Source: JACZUI01 sp965216725 (GTDB lineage: Bacteria > Actinomycetota > Acidimicrobiia > Spongiisociales > ZC4RG35). From it: DNA of 64,000 nucleotides. Where the stretch lies: contig CBDCGI010000023.1 in the NCBI GenBank assembly GCA_965216725.1, positions 62,001 through 126,000 of the forward strand. The letters run 5' to 3'. Made by a program: the position numbers and the translations under genes. Each line of letters opens with the position of its first letter. The first letter of the stretch is position 1. Under the pieces are notes generated by a model, which searched no databases, was not told the DNA's origin, and saw nothing but the letters and a program-made list of their open reading frames with translations. Positions 8,700 to 17,208 of the stretch are shown piece by piece.

Positions 8700-10418
8700 C
8701 TAGACCGGGTCAGACTGGCGCGCCTCTTCCGACAGATCAATCACATCACCTTCGGAGTCGCGCGCCGACCGGAGTGTCGAAGCGGCCTTCACAAGCCCCG
8801 AGAAGAGCGGATGAGGATTATCGGGCCGCGAGCGGAACTCAGGATGGGCTTGGGTCGCCACGAAGAAGGGGTGATCGACCAGCTCGATGTACTCCACCAG
8901 GTTGTCATCCGGTGAGAGGCCGGACAGCCTCATCCCCGAGGACTCGAGATCCTTGCGGTATCGGTTGTTCACTTCCCAGCGATGCCGATGTCTCTCGTAG
9001 ACGAGCTCCTGGTCGTAAAGCCCACGGACAACGGAGCCTTCGGCCAGCTTCGCTGCATAAAGACCGAGGCGCATCGTGCCACCCATGTCCTCCACCTCCT
9101 CTTGAGAAGACATGAGGTCGATCACCGGGTGTGGGGTCGAGGGCTCGAACTCGGTGCTGTTGGCGTCGGCCAACCCGAGCTCATTTCGCGCGAACTCGAT
9201 GACGGCGCACTGGAGGCCGAGGCAGAGTCCGAGATAGGGGACCTCATTCTCACGGGCGAATCTGACAGCCTGAATCTTCCCCTCCACGCCTCGATAGCCG
9301 AAGCCACCCGGAACCACAATCCCATCGAGATCCTCCAAGTAGGAGTCGGCGAGAAGGCCGGTCAGCTCGTCGCTCGGGATCCATCGCAGATCGAGCACCA
9401 TCGATGCTCCAGCCGCACCGTGTCGCAAAGCTTCGGCAACAGAGAGATATGCGTCGGGGAGCTCGACGTACTTTCCGACGATTCCGATCGTCACGGGCTC
9501 GGTGGCCGCTGCCGCCCTCGCCACCATCGATCGCCAGCCCTCGAGATTTGGAGGCCCGGTGACCATCGCCAAGCGGTCACAGACCACGTCATCCAGCCCA
9601 CCATCATGAAGCACGAGCGGCACCTCGTAGATGTCCGCGGCGTCGGGGGCTGCGATGACTGCCCGCGGCTCGACATCACAGAAGAGACTTATCTTCTTCC
9701 TCACCGACTCGTCGATTTCGCGATCTGATCTGACGATGATCACGTCGGGGTGTATGCCTTTGCTTCGCAGCTCCGCCACGGAGTGCTGGGTCGGCTTGGT
9801 CTTCAACTCCTCGGACGTAGCGATGTAGGGCACCAAGGTCACATGGAGAAACAGAGCGTTTTGTCTGCCGATCTCGTTGCCAAACTGACGGATTGCTTCC
9901 AGAAACGGAAGGCTTTCGATGTCTCCGACAGTGCCTCCCACCTCGGTGATGACCACATCGACGTCCTCATCCCCCGCTTTTCGGATGCGGTGTTTGATCT
10001 CGTTGGTGATGTGAGGGATTACCTGCACCGTGTCGCCCAGATAATCGCCCCTGCGCTCTTTTTGAATCACGGAGAGATACACCGACCCCGATGTGACATT
10101 CGAGAGTCTCTTCAGGTTCTCGCTGGTGAAACGTTCGTAGTGGCCGAGATCCAGATCGGTTTCTCCCCCGTCGTCAGTGACGAACACCTCGCCGTGCTGG
10201 AACGGGTTCATGGTGCCGGGATCGACGTTGATGTAGGGGTCCAGCTTCTGGTTGACGACCCTCAGTCCCCTGGCTTTGAGCAGACGACCCAGCGACGCGG
10301 CGGCGATCCCCTTGCCAAGACTAGAGACGACACCTCCGGTTACGAAAATGTACTTGGTCGGGGAACCGTTGACCGGACTCGAGGTGGGTTCTGGCAGTGT
10401 CTGAAAAGGCCCGTCCAT
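8700..10418 (-). CDS. pyrG: CTP synthase
   Basis: Converts UTP to CTP with glutamine-derived ammonia. At 572 residues it has an N-terminal synthase domain (KYIFVTGGVVSSLGKG, then LDPYINVDPGTMNPFQHGE) and a C-terminal class I glutamine amidotransferase domain. That second domain has the nucleophile Cys in LGLCLGLQCAV and the His-x-Glu pair in QAHPEF. About 20 non-conserved residues precede the first motif. It follows nadK with a 69-bp gap; recN and the two genes found between these in mycobacteria are missing at this site. Confidence 0.98.
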   Translation of the reverse strand: MDGPFQTLPEPTSSPVNGSPTKYIFVTGGVVSSLGKGIAAASLGRLLKARGLRVVNQKLDPYINVDPGTMNPFQHGEVFVTDDGGETDLDLGHYERFTSENLKRLSNVTSGSVYLSVIQKERRGDYLGDTVQVIPHITNEIKHRIRKAGDEDVDVVITEVGGTVGDIESLPFLEAIRQFGNEIGRQNALFLHVTLVPYIATSEELKTKPTQHSVAELRSKGIHPDVIIVRSDREIDESVRKKISLFCDVEPRAVIAAPDAADIYEVPLVLHDGGLDDVVCDRLAMVTGPPNLEGWRSMVARAAAATEPVTIGIVGKYVELPDAYLSVAEALRHGAAGASMVLDLRWIPSDELTGLLADSYLEDLDGIVVPGGFGYRGVEGKIQAVRFARENEVPYLGLCLGLQCAVIEFARNELGLADANSTEFEPSTPHPVIDLMSSQEEVEDMGGTMRLGLYAAKLAEGSVVRGLYDQELVYERHRHRWEVNNRYRKDLESSGMRLSGLSPDDNLVEYIELVDHPFFVATQAHPEFRSRPDNPHPLFSGLVKAASTLRSARDSEGDVIDLSEEARQSDPV

Positions 10419-10487
10419 GACGGGAGGTCAGAGTAGCACCCTCAGACGACCACCTCGATAACCCGTTCAAACCCGGTGACCCTTCTG

Positions 10488-11261
10488 TCAGTCGAGATCG
10501 AATTTCGTCTTCACGAGTTGAGAGAAAGAAGTCTCCCCGAGGGAAACGAACTGCGCCCGCCGGTCGCCTGCGGTGACCACTACACGTCCGCCTTCACCCA
10601 GTCGCCCGAGATCCGTCTTGTCGACCGAGACCTTCACCGCGCGGTCTCTCACGACTTCGATCTCGATCTTGGTCGCGGGGTCCAACACGAGGGATTGATC
10701 AAAGAGAGAGTGGGCGGCGACCGGGGTCAGGATGAGGGCATCAACCGAAGGTGTCACCAGGGGTCCGCCTGCAGAGAATGAGTAGGCGGTCGATCCGGTG
10801 GGGGTGGCCACAATCACTCCATCAGAGCGGTACGTGACGAACCCCTTGCCGTCGATGTCGACGTTCAGCTCGACCAATCGCTGGCTATCGACCTTCTCCA
10901 CGACAACGTCGTTGACCCCATTTGCTGCCTCGCCGTCCACAGCCGCCTTGATGGTGAGTCGCTCCTGCACGTCGTAGTCGCCACTGAGCAGCCTCCTGAT
11001 GACATCGGGTGCCGATTCCGGCTCGGCATCGGCAAGGAAACCCACGGTCCCGAGGTTGAAACCCAGCACTGGCACATCATGGAAGAGGGCCCTGGCCACC
11101 GCTGCCAACATCGTGCCGTCACCGCCGACCGCAAGCACCATCTCCGGGACCTCTTCTGGGGAGACCACCTGGCCTCCCAACGCCACGATGTGTTCCTCAA
11201 GCCGAGCTGCAAACTCGGTGGGGCGGACTCGCCCCTGACGTACCTCCAGCGCGAATCTCAT
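10488..11261 (-). CDS. nadK: NAD kinase
   Basis: Phosphorylates NAD to NADP. The 257-residue protein has the GGDGT motif at residues 46-50, followed by FNLGTVGFL, the NGVNDVVVEK substrate motif and SDGVIVATPTGSTAYS. The ATG at 11259-11261 overlaps the tlyA stop (ATGA). The tlyA-nadK pair is conserved in actinobacteria. Normally recN comes next, but here the following gene is pyrG. Confidence 0.96.
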   Translation of the reverse strand: MRFALEVRQGRVRPTEFAARLEEHIVALGGQVVSPEEVPEMVLAVGGDGTMLAAVARALFHDVPVLGFNLGTVGFLADAEPESAPDVIRRLLSGDYDVQERLTIKAAVDGEAANGVNDVVVEKVDSQRLVELNVDIDGKGFVTYRSDGVIVATPTGSTAYSFSAGGPLVTPSVDALILTPVAAHSLFDQSLVLDPATKIEIEVVRDRAVKVSVDKTDLGRLGEGGRVVVTAGDRRAQFVSLGETSFSQLVKTKFDLD

Positions 11262-12016
11262 GTCGGAACCTCGACGTCCGCTTGTTGGCGATCCATGCGC
11301 AGCCAGAGTAGGTACTCGACGTTTCCCTTGGCGCCTTTGAGAGGCGACTCCCGGATCGCTTGGGGAAACAAGCCGGCTTCGACCAGACAGCTCATCACCT
11401 CCGTCACGGCCCGGCGTCGTGTCTCCGGGTTTGTGACCACCCCGCGACGATTCAGCGCATCAGCCCCACTTTCGAACTGAGGCTTGACCAGTAAGACGAA
11501 GTCTGCGTCGCGGCTGGCGGCTTGCGCAAGCGAAGGCGCTACGAGGCACAACGAGATGAATGAGACATCGCACACCACGACGCTCGGTTTGAAGGGAAGG
11601 TCAAAGGACTCAAGCGACCTGATGTCGGTGCTCTCCATCACCACGACTCGAGGGTCATCGCAGAGGTTGGGGTCCAACTGACCGTGGCCGACGTCGAGAG
11701 CGACAACAGCCGCCGCTCCACGATCGAGCAGCACCTCGGTAAAGCCGCCTGTGGAGGCTCCAACATCAATTGCATCCCGACCGCCAACGTCGATCCCAAA
11801 TTCCTCTAGGGCCGCCAAGAGCTTGAGCGCTCCTCGCGACACCCATCGCCGTAGCGATTCGTCGATGCTGATAGGAGTCTGTTGGTCAACCGACGTCGCC
11901 GGCTTCGGGTTGGCGACTCCTCCCACACTCACCTTGCCTTCACGGATGAGGCTCTGAGCCTCCGCCCGACTTCGGGACATGCCGCGGCGGTGCATCTCGG
12001 CGTCAAGCCGCGTCAG
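11258..12016 (-). CDS. tlyA: TlyA family rRNA 2'-O-methyltransferase, probable CTG start
   Basis: TlyA methylates 16S and 23S rRNA at 2'-OH of cytidines (C1409/C1920 in mycobacteria). An N-terminal S4 domain is followed by a FtsJ-like domain with AIDVGASTGGFTEVLL for SAM binding. The first ATG (11995) cuts the S4 domain; the homologous sequence LTRLDAEMHRRGMSRSR continues in frame upstream. No ATG, GTG or TTG precedes it in that frame until well before the S4 domain. The CTG at 12014-12016 overlaps the stop of the preceding micro-gene as CTGA, mirroring the other overlaps here, and gives 252 residues. The identity is very sure; the CTG start is an inference. Confidence 0.93.
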   Translation of the reverse strand: MTRLDAEMHRRGMSRSRAEAQSLIREGKVSVGGVANPKPATSVDQQTPISIDESLRRWVSRGALKLLAALEEFGIDVGGRDAIDVGASTGGFTEVLLDRGAAAVVALDVGHGQLDPNLCDDPRVVVMESTDIRSLESFDLPFKPSVVVCDVSFISLCLVAPSLAQAASRDADFVLLVKPQFESGADALNRRGVVTNPETRRRAVTEVMSCLVEAGLFPQAIRESPLKGAKGNVEYLLWLRMDRQQADVEVPT

Positions 12017-12156
12017 GTGGGCCCGGTCCCTTCGAGTAGCTCCGAGAGAAGCTCCGCTAGTTCCGCCGCGGGTTGGGGCACCTCCGCGGGGTCCAGCTGT
12101 TCGAGTTGCTCGAGCAGTTCCTCAATTCGAACCGAAAGCGTTTGATCCAGCTCCAT
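12013..12156 (-). CDS. Small acidic protein, Rv1693-like, 47 residues
   Basis: A 47-residue acidic, Leu/Glu-rich peptide beginning MELDQTLSVRIEELLEQLEQ and ending LLEGTGPT. It probably forms one or two amphipathic helices. Position is the main support: it lies between the HAD phosphatase and tlyA, exactly where M. tuberculosis has the short conserved gene Rv1693. Its stop overlaps the tlyA start. The ATG is 17 bp after the HAD stop. Function is unknown; the position suggests it may couple translation or interact with TlyA. Confidence 0.72.
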   Translation of the reverse strand: MELDQTLSVRIEELLEQLEQLDPAEVPQPAAELAELLSELLEGTGPT

Positions 12157-12172
12157 GTCGTGATTATCGACC

Positions 12173-12925
12173 CTATTCCAGTATCAGGTCCATTGCCGCC
12201 GCAAGATCCCTAACGACATGATCGGCGGCACCGGGGCTGTCATCCGGTCCGGTTACCCCCGTAAGCACCAAAACGGATCTCCAACCTGGGTTGCCTTCGG
12301 CGAGGGCGACGTCGGTATCAACTCTGTCGCCAACGACCCACGCGGCATCCACGCCTTTCTTTTCGAGCAGTCTCCGGGTCGCTTCGTTCGGCTTCCCGGC
12401 CACCTCCGGGCTCCTTTCAGCTGCAGTGGCGACGGCGGCCACAATCGCCCCTGAGCCCGGCTGGAATCCGGCCTCCACCGGGTAAGTCGGATCGATGTTT
12501 GTTGCCACGAACCGGGCTCCCCCGCGAACCGCGGATACGGCTCCGGCAAGCCGGTCATACGTGAGGGCACGGTCCATGCCCACCACAACCGCCCTTGCTT
12601 GATCCGGGTCATCAGTTGTGACGAGAGCTTCACTGGCAAGGGCCTCGCCAATGGAAGGTGATCCGAGAACGAATACCGGGGAATCGGCGAGTCCCAGCAT
12701 CGATGCCGCTGCCTGAGCTGAAGTCACAACTGAGCCAAACTCGCAGTCGAAACCCGTCAGGCGCCTCACTTTGGCCACGACGTCGTCCGGAGTTCGCGTG
12801 CTGTTGTTTGTGACAAACCAGATTCGGGCGCCGTGGTCACGCGCTCTCTGTAACGCATCGGACGAGCCTGGGATCGACGCGTCGCCCCGATAGACCACTC
12901 CGTCGAGGTCGACGACGATGTTCAC
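12173..12925 (-). CDS. HAD-superfamily (class IIA, NagD-like) phosphatase
   Basis: A 250-residue HAD hydrolase. Motif I VVDLDGVVYRG has nucleophile Asp6 and acid Asp8; motif II is in FVTNNSTRTP; the Lys is in AGKPNEATRR; motif IV is GDRVDTDVALA. This is the NagD / phosphoglycolate phosphatase-like IIA subgroup with a cap between motifs II and III. It corresponds by position to Rv1692, reported to act as a glycerol-phosphate phosphatase in mycobacteria; that substrate is only suggested here. The GTG start overlaps the peptidase stop (GTGA). Confidence 0.87.
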   Translation of the reverse strand: MNIVVDLDGVVYRGDASIPGSSDALQRARDHGARIWFVTNNSTRTPDDVVAKVRRLTGFDCEFGSVVTSAQAAASMLGLADSPVFVLGSPSIGEALASEALVTTDDPDQARAVVVGMDRALTYDRLAGAVSAVRGGARFVATNIDPTYPVEAGFQPGSGAIVAAVATAAERSPEVAGKPNEATRRLLEKKGVDAAWVVGDRVDTDVALAEGNPGWRSVLVLTGVTGPDDSPGAADHVVRDLAAAMDLILE

Positions 12926-14244
12926 TGGCCGAGGAAACTCGCCAGGACGAGCTGGTAGAGCTGGGCAGTCCGGTGCACGGCTTCGACCGGCACTCGTTCG
13001 TCTCGACCATGAAATAGAGCCAGCATTTCGCTGAAGGCAAGGTCATCGCCGAAGAGACCCACTCCGTAAGCGACGGTCCCCTTCTCCCGCCAGAACCTGG
13101 CGTCAGTGGATACAGTCATCGTCGTCGGTACCAGGTCGCGATGGCCCTCCAACTCTTCGACTGAGCTGGCGATCGCCTCCCACAGGGGCGTTTTCACCTC
13201 GCTCGTATTGGGCTCCCCGTCGAAGATCGGCTCGATCTGCACGTGATCTGCCGCCGATGCCATGGCCTTTCGTAGATAGCTCTCGGCGAAGGAGCGATCC
13301 ATGCCGGGGAGGCTTCGGATGTCGACAACGGCACTCGCTTCGCCGGCAACGACGTTTGCCTTTGAGCCCCCGTCGATGAGGTTGGCGGAAACGGTGAGGT
13401 GCGTCGCCGCATGGACATACCGCGCCAGGTTGGGATCCGTGGCCGCCAACTCGGAGATGGCATCGTCCAGGGTCTCGACATCTGTCAACCGTCCCGAGAC
13501 GGATTCATCGAGTCCCAGAGCCTCGACGAATCTCGGCCAGAGTGGCTCGATATCTGCCGGAGAGGGGTCGCTCCCGATGCCCACTAGGGCCTGTGCGAGC
13601 TTGGCAATTGCGTTATCGGTCCCGTAGGGGGCGGATCCGTGAGTTGGTGATCCCGTCGTTCTCAGCGTCGACCACAGCGCCCCCTTCTCACCGACAGAGA
13701 CTGGGACTCGATTGTGTCCTTCGGCGGGAAGGCCGGGATAGGCGACCTCGGTGAGGAGATAGTCCGTTCCAACCAGGTCCCAATGATCGTCGACCAGGTA
13801 TTTGGCTCCATACCTCCCTCCGGCTTCCTCGTCGGCGGTGGCACAGAAGACGAGATCGCCACGAGGCTCCTTTTCGCCGACCAGGTAGGGACGAACCGCC
13901 TCCGCCATGGCGGCGGTGAGGTTGAGCATGTCCAGCGCACCCCTGCCATAAACCCAGCCACCCACTACCTCGGCGGCCCAAGGATCGGCGCTCCAACCCG
14001 ACGGGTCGGCTGGAACCACGTCGAGGTGCGGCGCCATCGCTAGAGAGGGGTGATCCGGGTCCGACCCCTCCACCCGATAGACCAGACTCTGGCGTCCTTC
14101 GGAAGGCTCGAAGACAACACCCGGAACTCCCAAGAATTCTCGGAGGGTTTCCACTGAACGTGACTCGAACCCGCTTTCCCGGCTCCCGTCGTTCACACAT
14201 CTGTTCCGGATCAGGGCCTGCAACAACTCGATGGTCTCGCTCAT
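12922..14244 (-). CDS. M20 family metallopeptidase / deacylase
   Basis: A 440-residue zinc-dependent amidohydrolase of the M20/DapE/ArgE family. Metal ligands are seen in MAPHLDVVPADPSGW (His, Asp), GRGALDMLNL (bridging Asp) and CATADEEAGGRYGAK (catalytic Glu pair). A dimerisation domain follows around residues 190-300. The substrate is not evident; actinobacterial homologues are usually annotated as dipeptidases or acyl-amino acid hydrolases. It overlaps the NUDIX gene by ATGA. Confidence 0.87.
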   Translation of the reverse strand: MSETIELLQALIRNRCVNDGSRESGFESRSVETLREFLGVPGVVFEPSEGRQSLVYRVEGSDPDHPSLAMAPHLDVVPADPSGWSADPWAAEVVGGWVYGRGALDMLNLTAAMAEAVRPYLVGEKEPRGDLVFCATADEEAGGRYGAKYLVDDHWDLVGTDYLLTEVAYPGLPAEGHNRVPVSVGEKGALWSTLRTTGSPTHGSAPYGTDNAIAKLAQALVGIGSDPSPADIEPLWPRFVEALGLDESVSGRLTDVETLDDAISELAATDPNLARYVHAATHLTVSANLIDGGSKANVVAGEASAVVDIRSLPGMDRSFAESYLRKAMASAADHVQIEPIFDGEPNTSEVKTPLWEAIASSVEELEGHRDLVPTTMTVSTDARFWREKGTVAYGVGLFGDDLAFSEMLALFHGRDERVPVEAVHRTAQLYQLVLASFLGQ

Positions 14245-14645
14245 CGCCGGTTTCGCAGAATGTCGATCAGCTCGTACATCGTCAGCGTCAAGGGCCAGTC
14301 TGAAGCTTCATCGATATCCACCCAGGCGACGTCGGCAGCGTCATCACCGGCTTTGAGGGTGCCTCCTGACACCTCCGCGAGATAGTCGATCAGGACGATA
14401 TGTCCGTGGTCGCCGATGCTCTCTCCGGCCCACACCACTTCACCGATTTCCACCTCGAGCCCGGTCTCCTCCTTGACTTCGCGAGCGACGGTGTCGCGCA
14501 GGCGCTCCCCCTTCTCGACTTTGCCCCCGGGCACGGCCCACAGCCCTTTGGCGGGCTCTCGTCCTCGTTGGATCAGCAACAGATCTCGGCCAGAGACAAC
14601 GGCGGCGCCCACACCGACCACAATGCGAGGATCAGCGTCGGTCAT
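14241..14645 (-). CDS. NUDIX hydrolase, MutT-like
   Basis: A 134-residue NUDIX protein with the full box GGKVEKGERLRDTVAREV continuing into KEETGLEV, matching GX5EX7REUXEEXGU. The preceding LLLIQRGREPAKGLWAVPGG is typical of MutT/ADP-ribose pyrophosphatase-like members. Substrate cannot be determined. The ATG at 14643-14645 overlaps the end of the GNAT gene by 14 bp, so the two are likely co-translated. Confidence 0.9.
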   Translation of the reverse strand: MTDADPRIVVGVGAAVVSGRDLLLIQRGREPAKGLWAVPGGKVEKGERLRDTVAREVKEETGLEVEIGEVVWAGESIGDHGHIVLIDYLAEVSGGTLKAGDDAADVAWVDIDEASDWPLTLTMYELIDILRNRR

Positions 14646-15108
14646 CGTGATGCATCACAATCGAGCGAGCACTGAACCCGCCGGATTCGAAGAAGTTCTT
14701 GGCGAGGCGATGCCCAGGCAACACCAAGGCGTCGAACTTGGTGAGGCCCCGTTCCCGGAGCGCCCCCAAGATCTCGTCCCTCATGGCTTCCCCGATGCCC
14801 ACCTGCCTGGCCTCCTCTTCAACGTAGACGAACCGAATAAGGCCGACCGCCTCCCCATCGGCTTGCTCCAGTAGCGGCGTCACCTGTGCCGTCATGAATC
14901 CGAACGGCACATCTTCCAACACTCCGAGGACGACATATGTTTGTGGGGCGGCTAACAGGGCCTCAAACGAGGCCGCGGCTGGCTCATCTAGACCGTCGGC
15001 TATTGGCCACATTCCATGCAGAGCCGTCATCTCCAACTCCAGGCCCCGATACAGTCGTACGAGCGTGTGCAAGTCGTCCAACGTCGCATGGCGGACTTCG
15101 ACTTTCAT
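14632..15108 (-). CDS. GNAT family N-acetyltransferase
   Basis: A 158-residue GNAT acetyltransferase. It starts MKVEVRHATLDDLHTLVRLYRGLE at the ATG at 15106-15108, which overlaps the stop of the upstream GT2 gene by ATGA. The acetyl-CoA loop is in VEEEARQVGIGEAMRDEI (the Q/R-x-x-G-x-G/A signature). The C terminus, FFESGGFSARSIVMHH, matches the last strand of the fold. The substrate is unknown. An upstream in-frame reading extends 15 residues into the GT2 gene and is less likely. Confidence 0.85.
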   Translation of the reverse strand: MKVEVRHATLDDLHTLVRLYRGLELEMTALHGMWPIADGLDEPAAASFEALLAAPQTYVVLGVLEDVPFGFMTAQVTPLLEQADGEAVGLIRFVYVEEEARQVGIGEAMRDEILGALRERGLTKFDALVLPGHRLAKNFFESGGFSARSIVMHHDDRR

Positions 15109-15839
15109 CTGCCGACGAACGGTAATGAGCGCCAGAACCTCTGCGCCCCCCAAGCGGTGACCAGACCCATCGCTTCAACCACGATCGGCATGCCCATCTT
15201 GGATTTGCCCCGAGTTCGGTCCCGAAAGACAATCGGGACCTCCACGACTTGGGCTCCGGCTTGGTGGGCCCTCCACGCCATCTCGACCTGGAACGAATAG
15301 CCCGACGAACGCGCATCTCGATAGGGCAAGGTCCGCAGCAATGACTCGCGGTAAGCCCGAAAGCCGGCTGTAGCGTCCCGGGTGGGCACACCCAGCATGG
15401 TTCGGGCATAGATGTTCCCGCCGCGAGATATGAACTTTCTGAGCCATGGCCAATCGGGTGTGGCTCCGCCGGCCACATAGCGTGATCCGATTGCCAAGTC
15501 GGCGCCCTCGTCCACAGCGGCGACGAGCCTCGGGAGGTCTGAAGGATCGTGGGAGAAGTCGGCGTCCATCTCAATGACTATCTCCGATCCCTCGACCAAA
15601 GCACGATCGAAGCCGGCCATGTATGCGGGGCCCAAGCCCATCTTCTCTGGTCGATGGATCACAGAGGTCAGCGGATCGGCTGCTGCGAGTTCGTCCGCCA
15701 GCTCGCCCGTGCCGTCGGGCGAATTGTCGTCGACTACGAGCAATCGGTAGCCCTGACCCGTGACGGCGGGGGCAAGCTCAGCCAGATTCTCCCGCTCGTT
15801 GAATGTGGGAACGACGACTGTGACCCGATCAGTAGGCAC
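15105..15839 (-). CDS. GT2 glycosyltransferase, polyprenol-phosphate mannose synthase-like
   Basis: A 244-residue soluble GT2 enzyme of the DPM1 type. It opens with VTVVVPTFNERENLAEL and VVDDNSPDGTGELAD, followed by the metal-binding EMDADFSHDP. GSRYVAGGATPDWPW and ATAGFRAYRESLL are typical of dolichol-phosphate mannose synthases. It probably makes polyprenyl-phosphate mannose (as Ppm1 in mycobacteria), a donor for GT-C enzymes outside the membrane. The GTG start overlaps the DUF4193 gene by 11 bp. It could feed the GT-C-like proteins found at the right end of the window. Confidence 0.88.
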   Translation of the reverse strand: MPTDRVTVVVPTFNERENLAELAPAVTGQGYRLLVVDDNSPDGTGELADELAAADPLTSVIHRPEKMGLGPAYMAGFDRALVEGSEIVIEMDADFSHDPSDLPRLVAAVDEGADLAIGSRYVAGGATPDWPWLRKFISRGGNIYARTMLGVPTRDATAGFRAYRESLLRTLPYRDARSSGYSFQVEMAWRAHQAGAQVVEVPIVFRDRTRGKSKMGMPIVVEAMGLVTAWGAQRFWRSLPFVGR

Positions 15840-16278
15840 AGTCGGCGCAAAGCTTCTTGCGCTTGTTCGCCAGTTGACTGCTCCTCTTCACCATAAAGCA
15901 GGACTGGCACACGAATTCGTCTGACCTGGCCGTTTGCGCATCAACGTCCATCGTGAGCTCCTCACGGCGGATGGCACGCAGCTCCTTCACTTCGTCGACG
16001 AGCAAAGCGTCGTCGGCTTCCTCGTCGAGCAGCTTCAGCTCTTGGGTTTCGAGCTCCTCGAGTGCTTCAGCCGTTTCCTCGTCGTGGTCCTCGCCGTCAC
16101 CCTCACCACTGGCGTCGTCGTCGTCATCGTCGGCCACGTCGTCGAGATCGTCGTCGAGGTCTTCATCGAGGTCGTCGAAGTCCTCGTCAATGTCGTCCAG
16201 GTCTTCCGGATCCTCGGGATCTTCGAGCTCCTCGGCTTCTTCGATGTCTTCTATGTCTTTGGTTTGCTTTGCGCTCAT
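15829..16278 (-). CDS. DUF4193-family zinc-ribbon protein with long acidic N-terminal tract
   Basis: A 149-residue protein with two parts. Residues about 8-90 are almost entirely Asp and Glu, arranged in repeats such as EDLDDIDEDFDD and LDEDLDDDLDD. The C-terminal 35 residues form a zinc ribbon, EFVCQSCFMVKRSSQLANK then LCADCAY, as in actinobacterial DUF4193 proteins (Rv2699c-like). The family is short and its role unknown; the acidic region here is longer than the usual acidic part as I know it. Such tails often contact RNA polymerase or basic proteins, but that is only a guess. Confidence 0.85.
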   Translation of the reverse strand: MSAKQTKDIEDIEEAEELEDPEDPEDLDDIDEDFDDLDEDLDDDLDDVADDDDDDASGEGDGEDHDEETAEALEELETQELKLLDEEADDALLVDEVKELRAIRREELTMDVDAQTARSDEFVCQSCFMVKRSSQLANKRKKLCADCAY

Positions 16279-16323
16279 CAGGTCTGGTCCCCGGCGGGTT
16301 GCGGGAGTATAAGTCGTCTCATT

Positions 16324-17208
16324 TCAAATCTTGAGACTGATCGCGGCCGGCACAACCCGACCCGTGACCGGCGTATTCCCGAGATAATCACCGTCTGCTT
16401 CGAGAGGCCAGTCTCGGTCTACTTCGAGGGAGAACTCTGCAGCCGACAGGCGCCGTACCCCAGGGCTGCGGAGGTGGGTGCCTTTGATGATCTTCGGAAC
16501 CAGAGATGGTGCTTCGGTCTTCTTGACGTCGAAGATCTGGATGTCGATGACCCCATCGACCAACGTTGCCTTCGGCGCCACATTCCACCCCCCAGCAAAG
16601 AACTGAGCATTGGCCATGATCACAGCGAGTGCCTCGGACTCGATTTCTCTTCTCTCGGTCTTCAGTCGAATCTTCGCTCTTGGAAACCGGGGCAACCGTG
16701 TCCCGAATGCAAGGGGGTATCTCGCTATACCGAGACTTCTCATGAGCTTGGGCGCGGTCTCCGCAGCGGCAGCGCCCACACCGGCCTGGGCCACGTTGGC
16801 GTAGTAATGGGTGCCCCAGGCTCCGGTCAACACAACCACATCGATGTCGTAGGTCTCGGGCGAGCCCAGGTGCCGGGCCGCGGATTCCGGGTCGTTTGGC
16901 AGGCCAAACGTCCTTAGCAAATCGCAACCGGTTCCCAAGGGCAAAACACCCAGAACCGGCTTAGTCCCGATGTCGAGCGCCATCACTGCGTTCACGACGG
17001 CGTTGACCGTCCCGTCGCCTCCTCCCGCTATGAAGTTGCGAATCCCGCGTTCGGCCGCTTCCTGAACCATCGCCTGCGCGGCAGATCTCGTGTCGGGCGC
17101 CACCAATTCGAACTCGATGTTGGTCCCAGCGAGAAGTGCTTCCACTTCCGCGAGGTCAGGCGACTTTCGACCTGCGGAGCGATTGATGAGCGCCAGCCAC
17201 CTCCCCAT
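16324..17208 (-). CDS. Diacylglycerol kinase-family lipid kinase (DagK/YegS type)
   Basis: A 294-residue lipid kinase. ALINRSAGRKSP begins the DAGK catalytic domain, FIAGGGDGTVNAVVNAV is the nucleotide-binding motif and VLPLGTGCDLLRTFGLP is the second conserved loop. In most relatives that loop reads GTxND; here Asn is replaced by Cys, so the motif is slightly degenerate. It ends with the C-terminal beta-sandwich domain. Substrate may be diacylglycerol or another lipid alcohol. ATG overlaps the helY stop by one base (TGATG). Confidence 0.9.
   Translation of the reverse strand: MGRWLALINRSAGRKSPDLAEVEALLAGTNIEFELVAPDTRSAAQAMVQEAAERGIRNFIAGGGDGTVNAVVNAVMALDIGTKPVLGVLPLGTGCDLLRTFGLPNDPESAARHLGSPETYDIDVVVLTGAWGTHYYANVAQAGVGAAAAETAPKLMRSLGIARYPLAFGTRLPRFPRAKIRLKTERREIESEALAVIMANAQFFAGGWNVAPKATLVDGVIDIQIFDVKKTEAPSLVPKIIKGTHLRSPGVRRLSAAEFSLEVDRDWPLEADGDYLGNTPVTGRVVPAAISLKI

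Noticed and set aside
15970..16260. GAC/GTC-rich tract as a DNA microsatellite
   Set aside because: It is codon-level repetition for Asp/Glu within the DUF4193 gene, with varied third positions.
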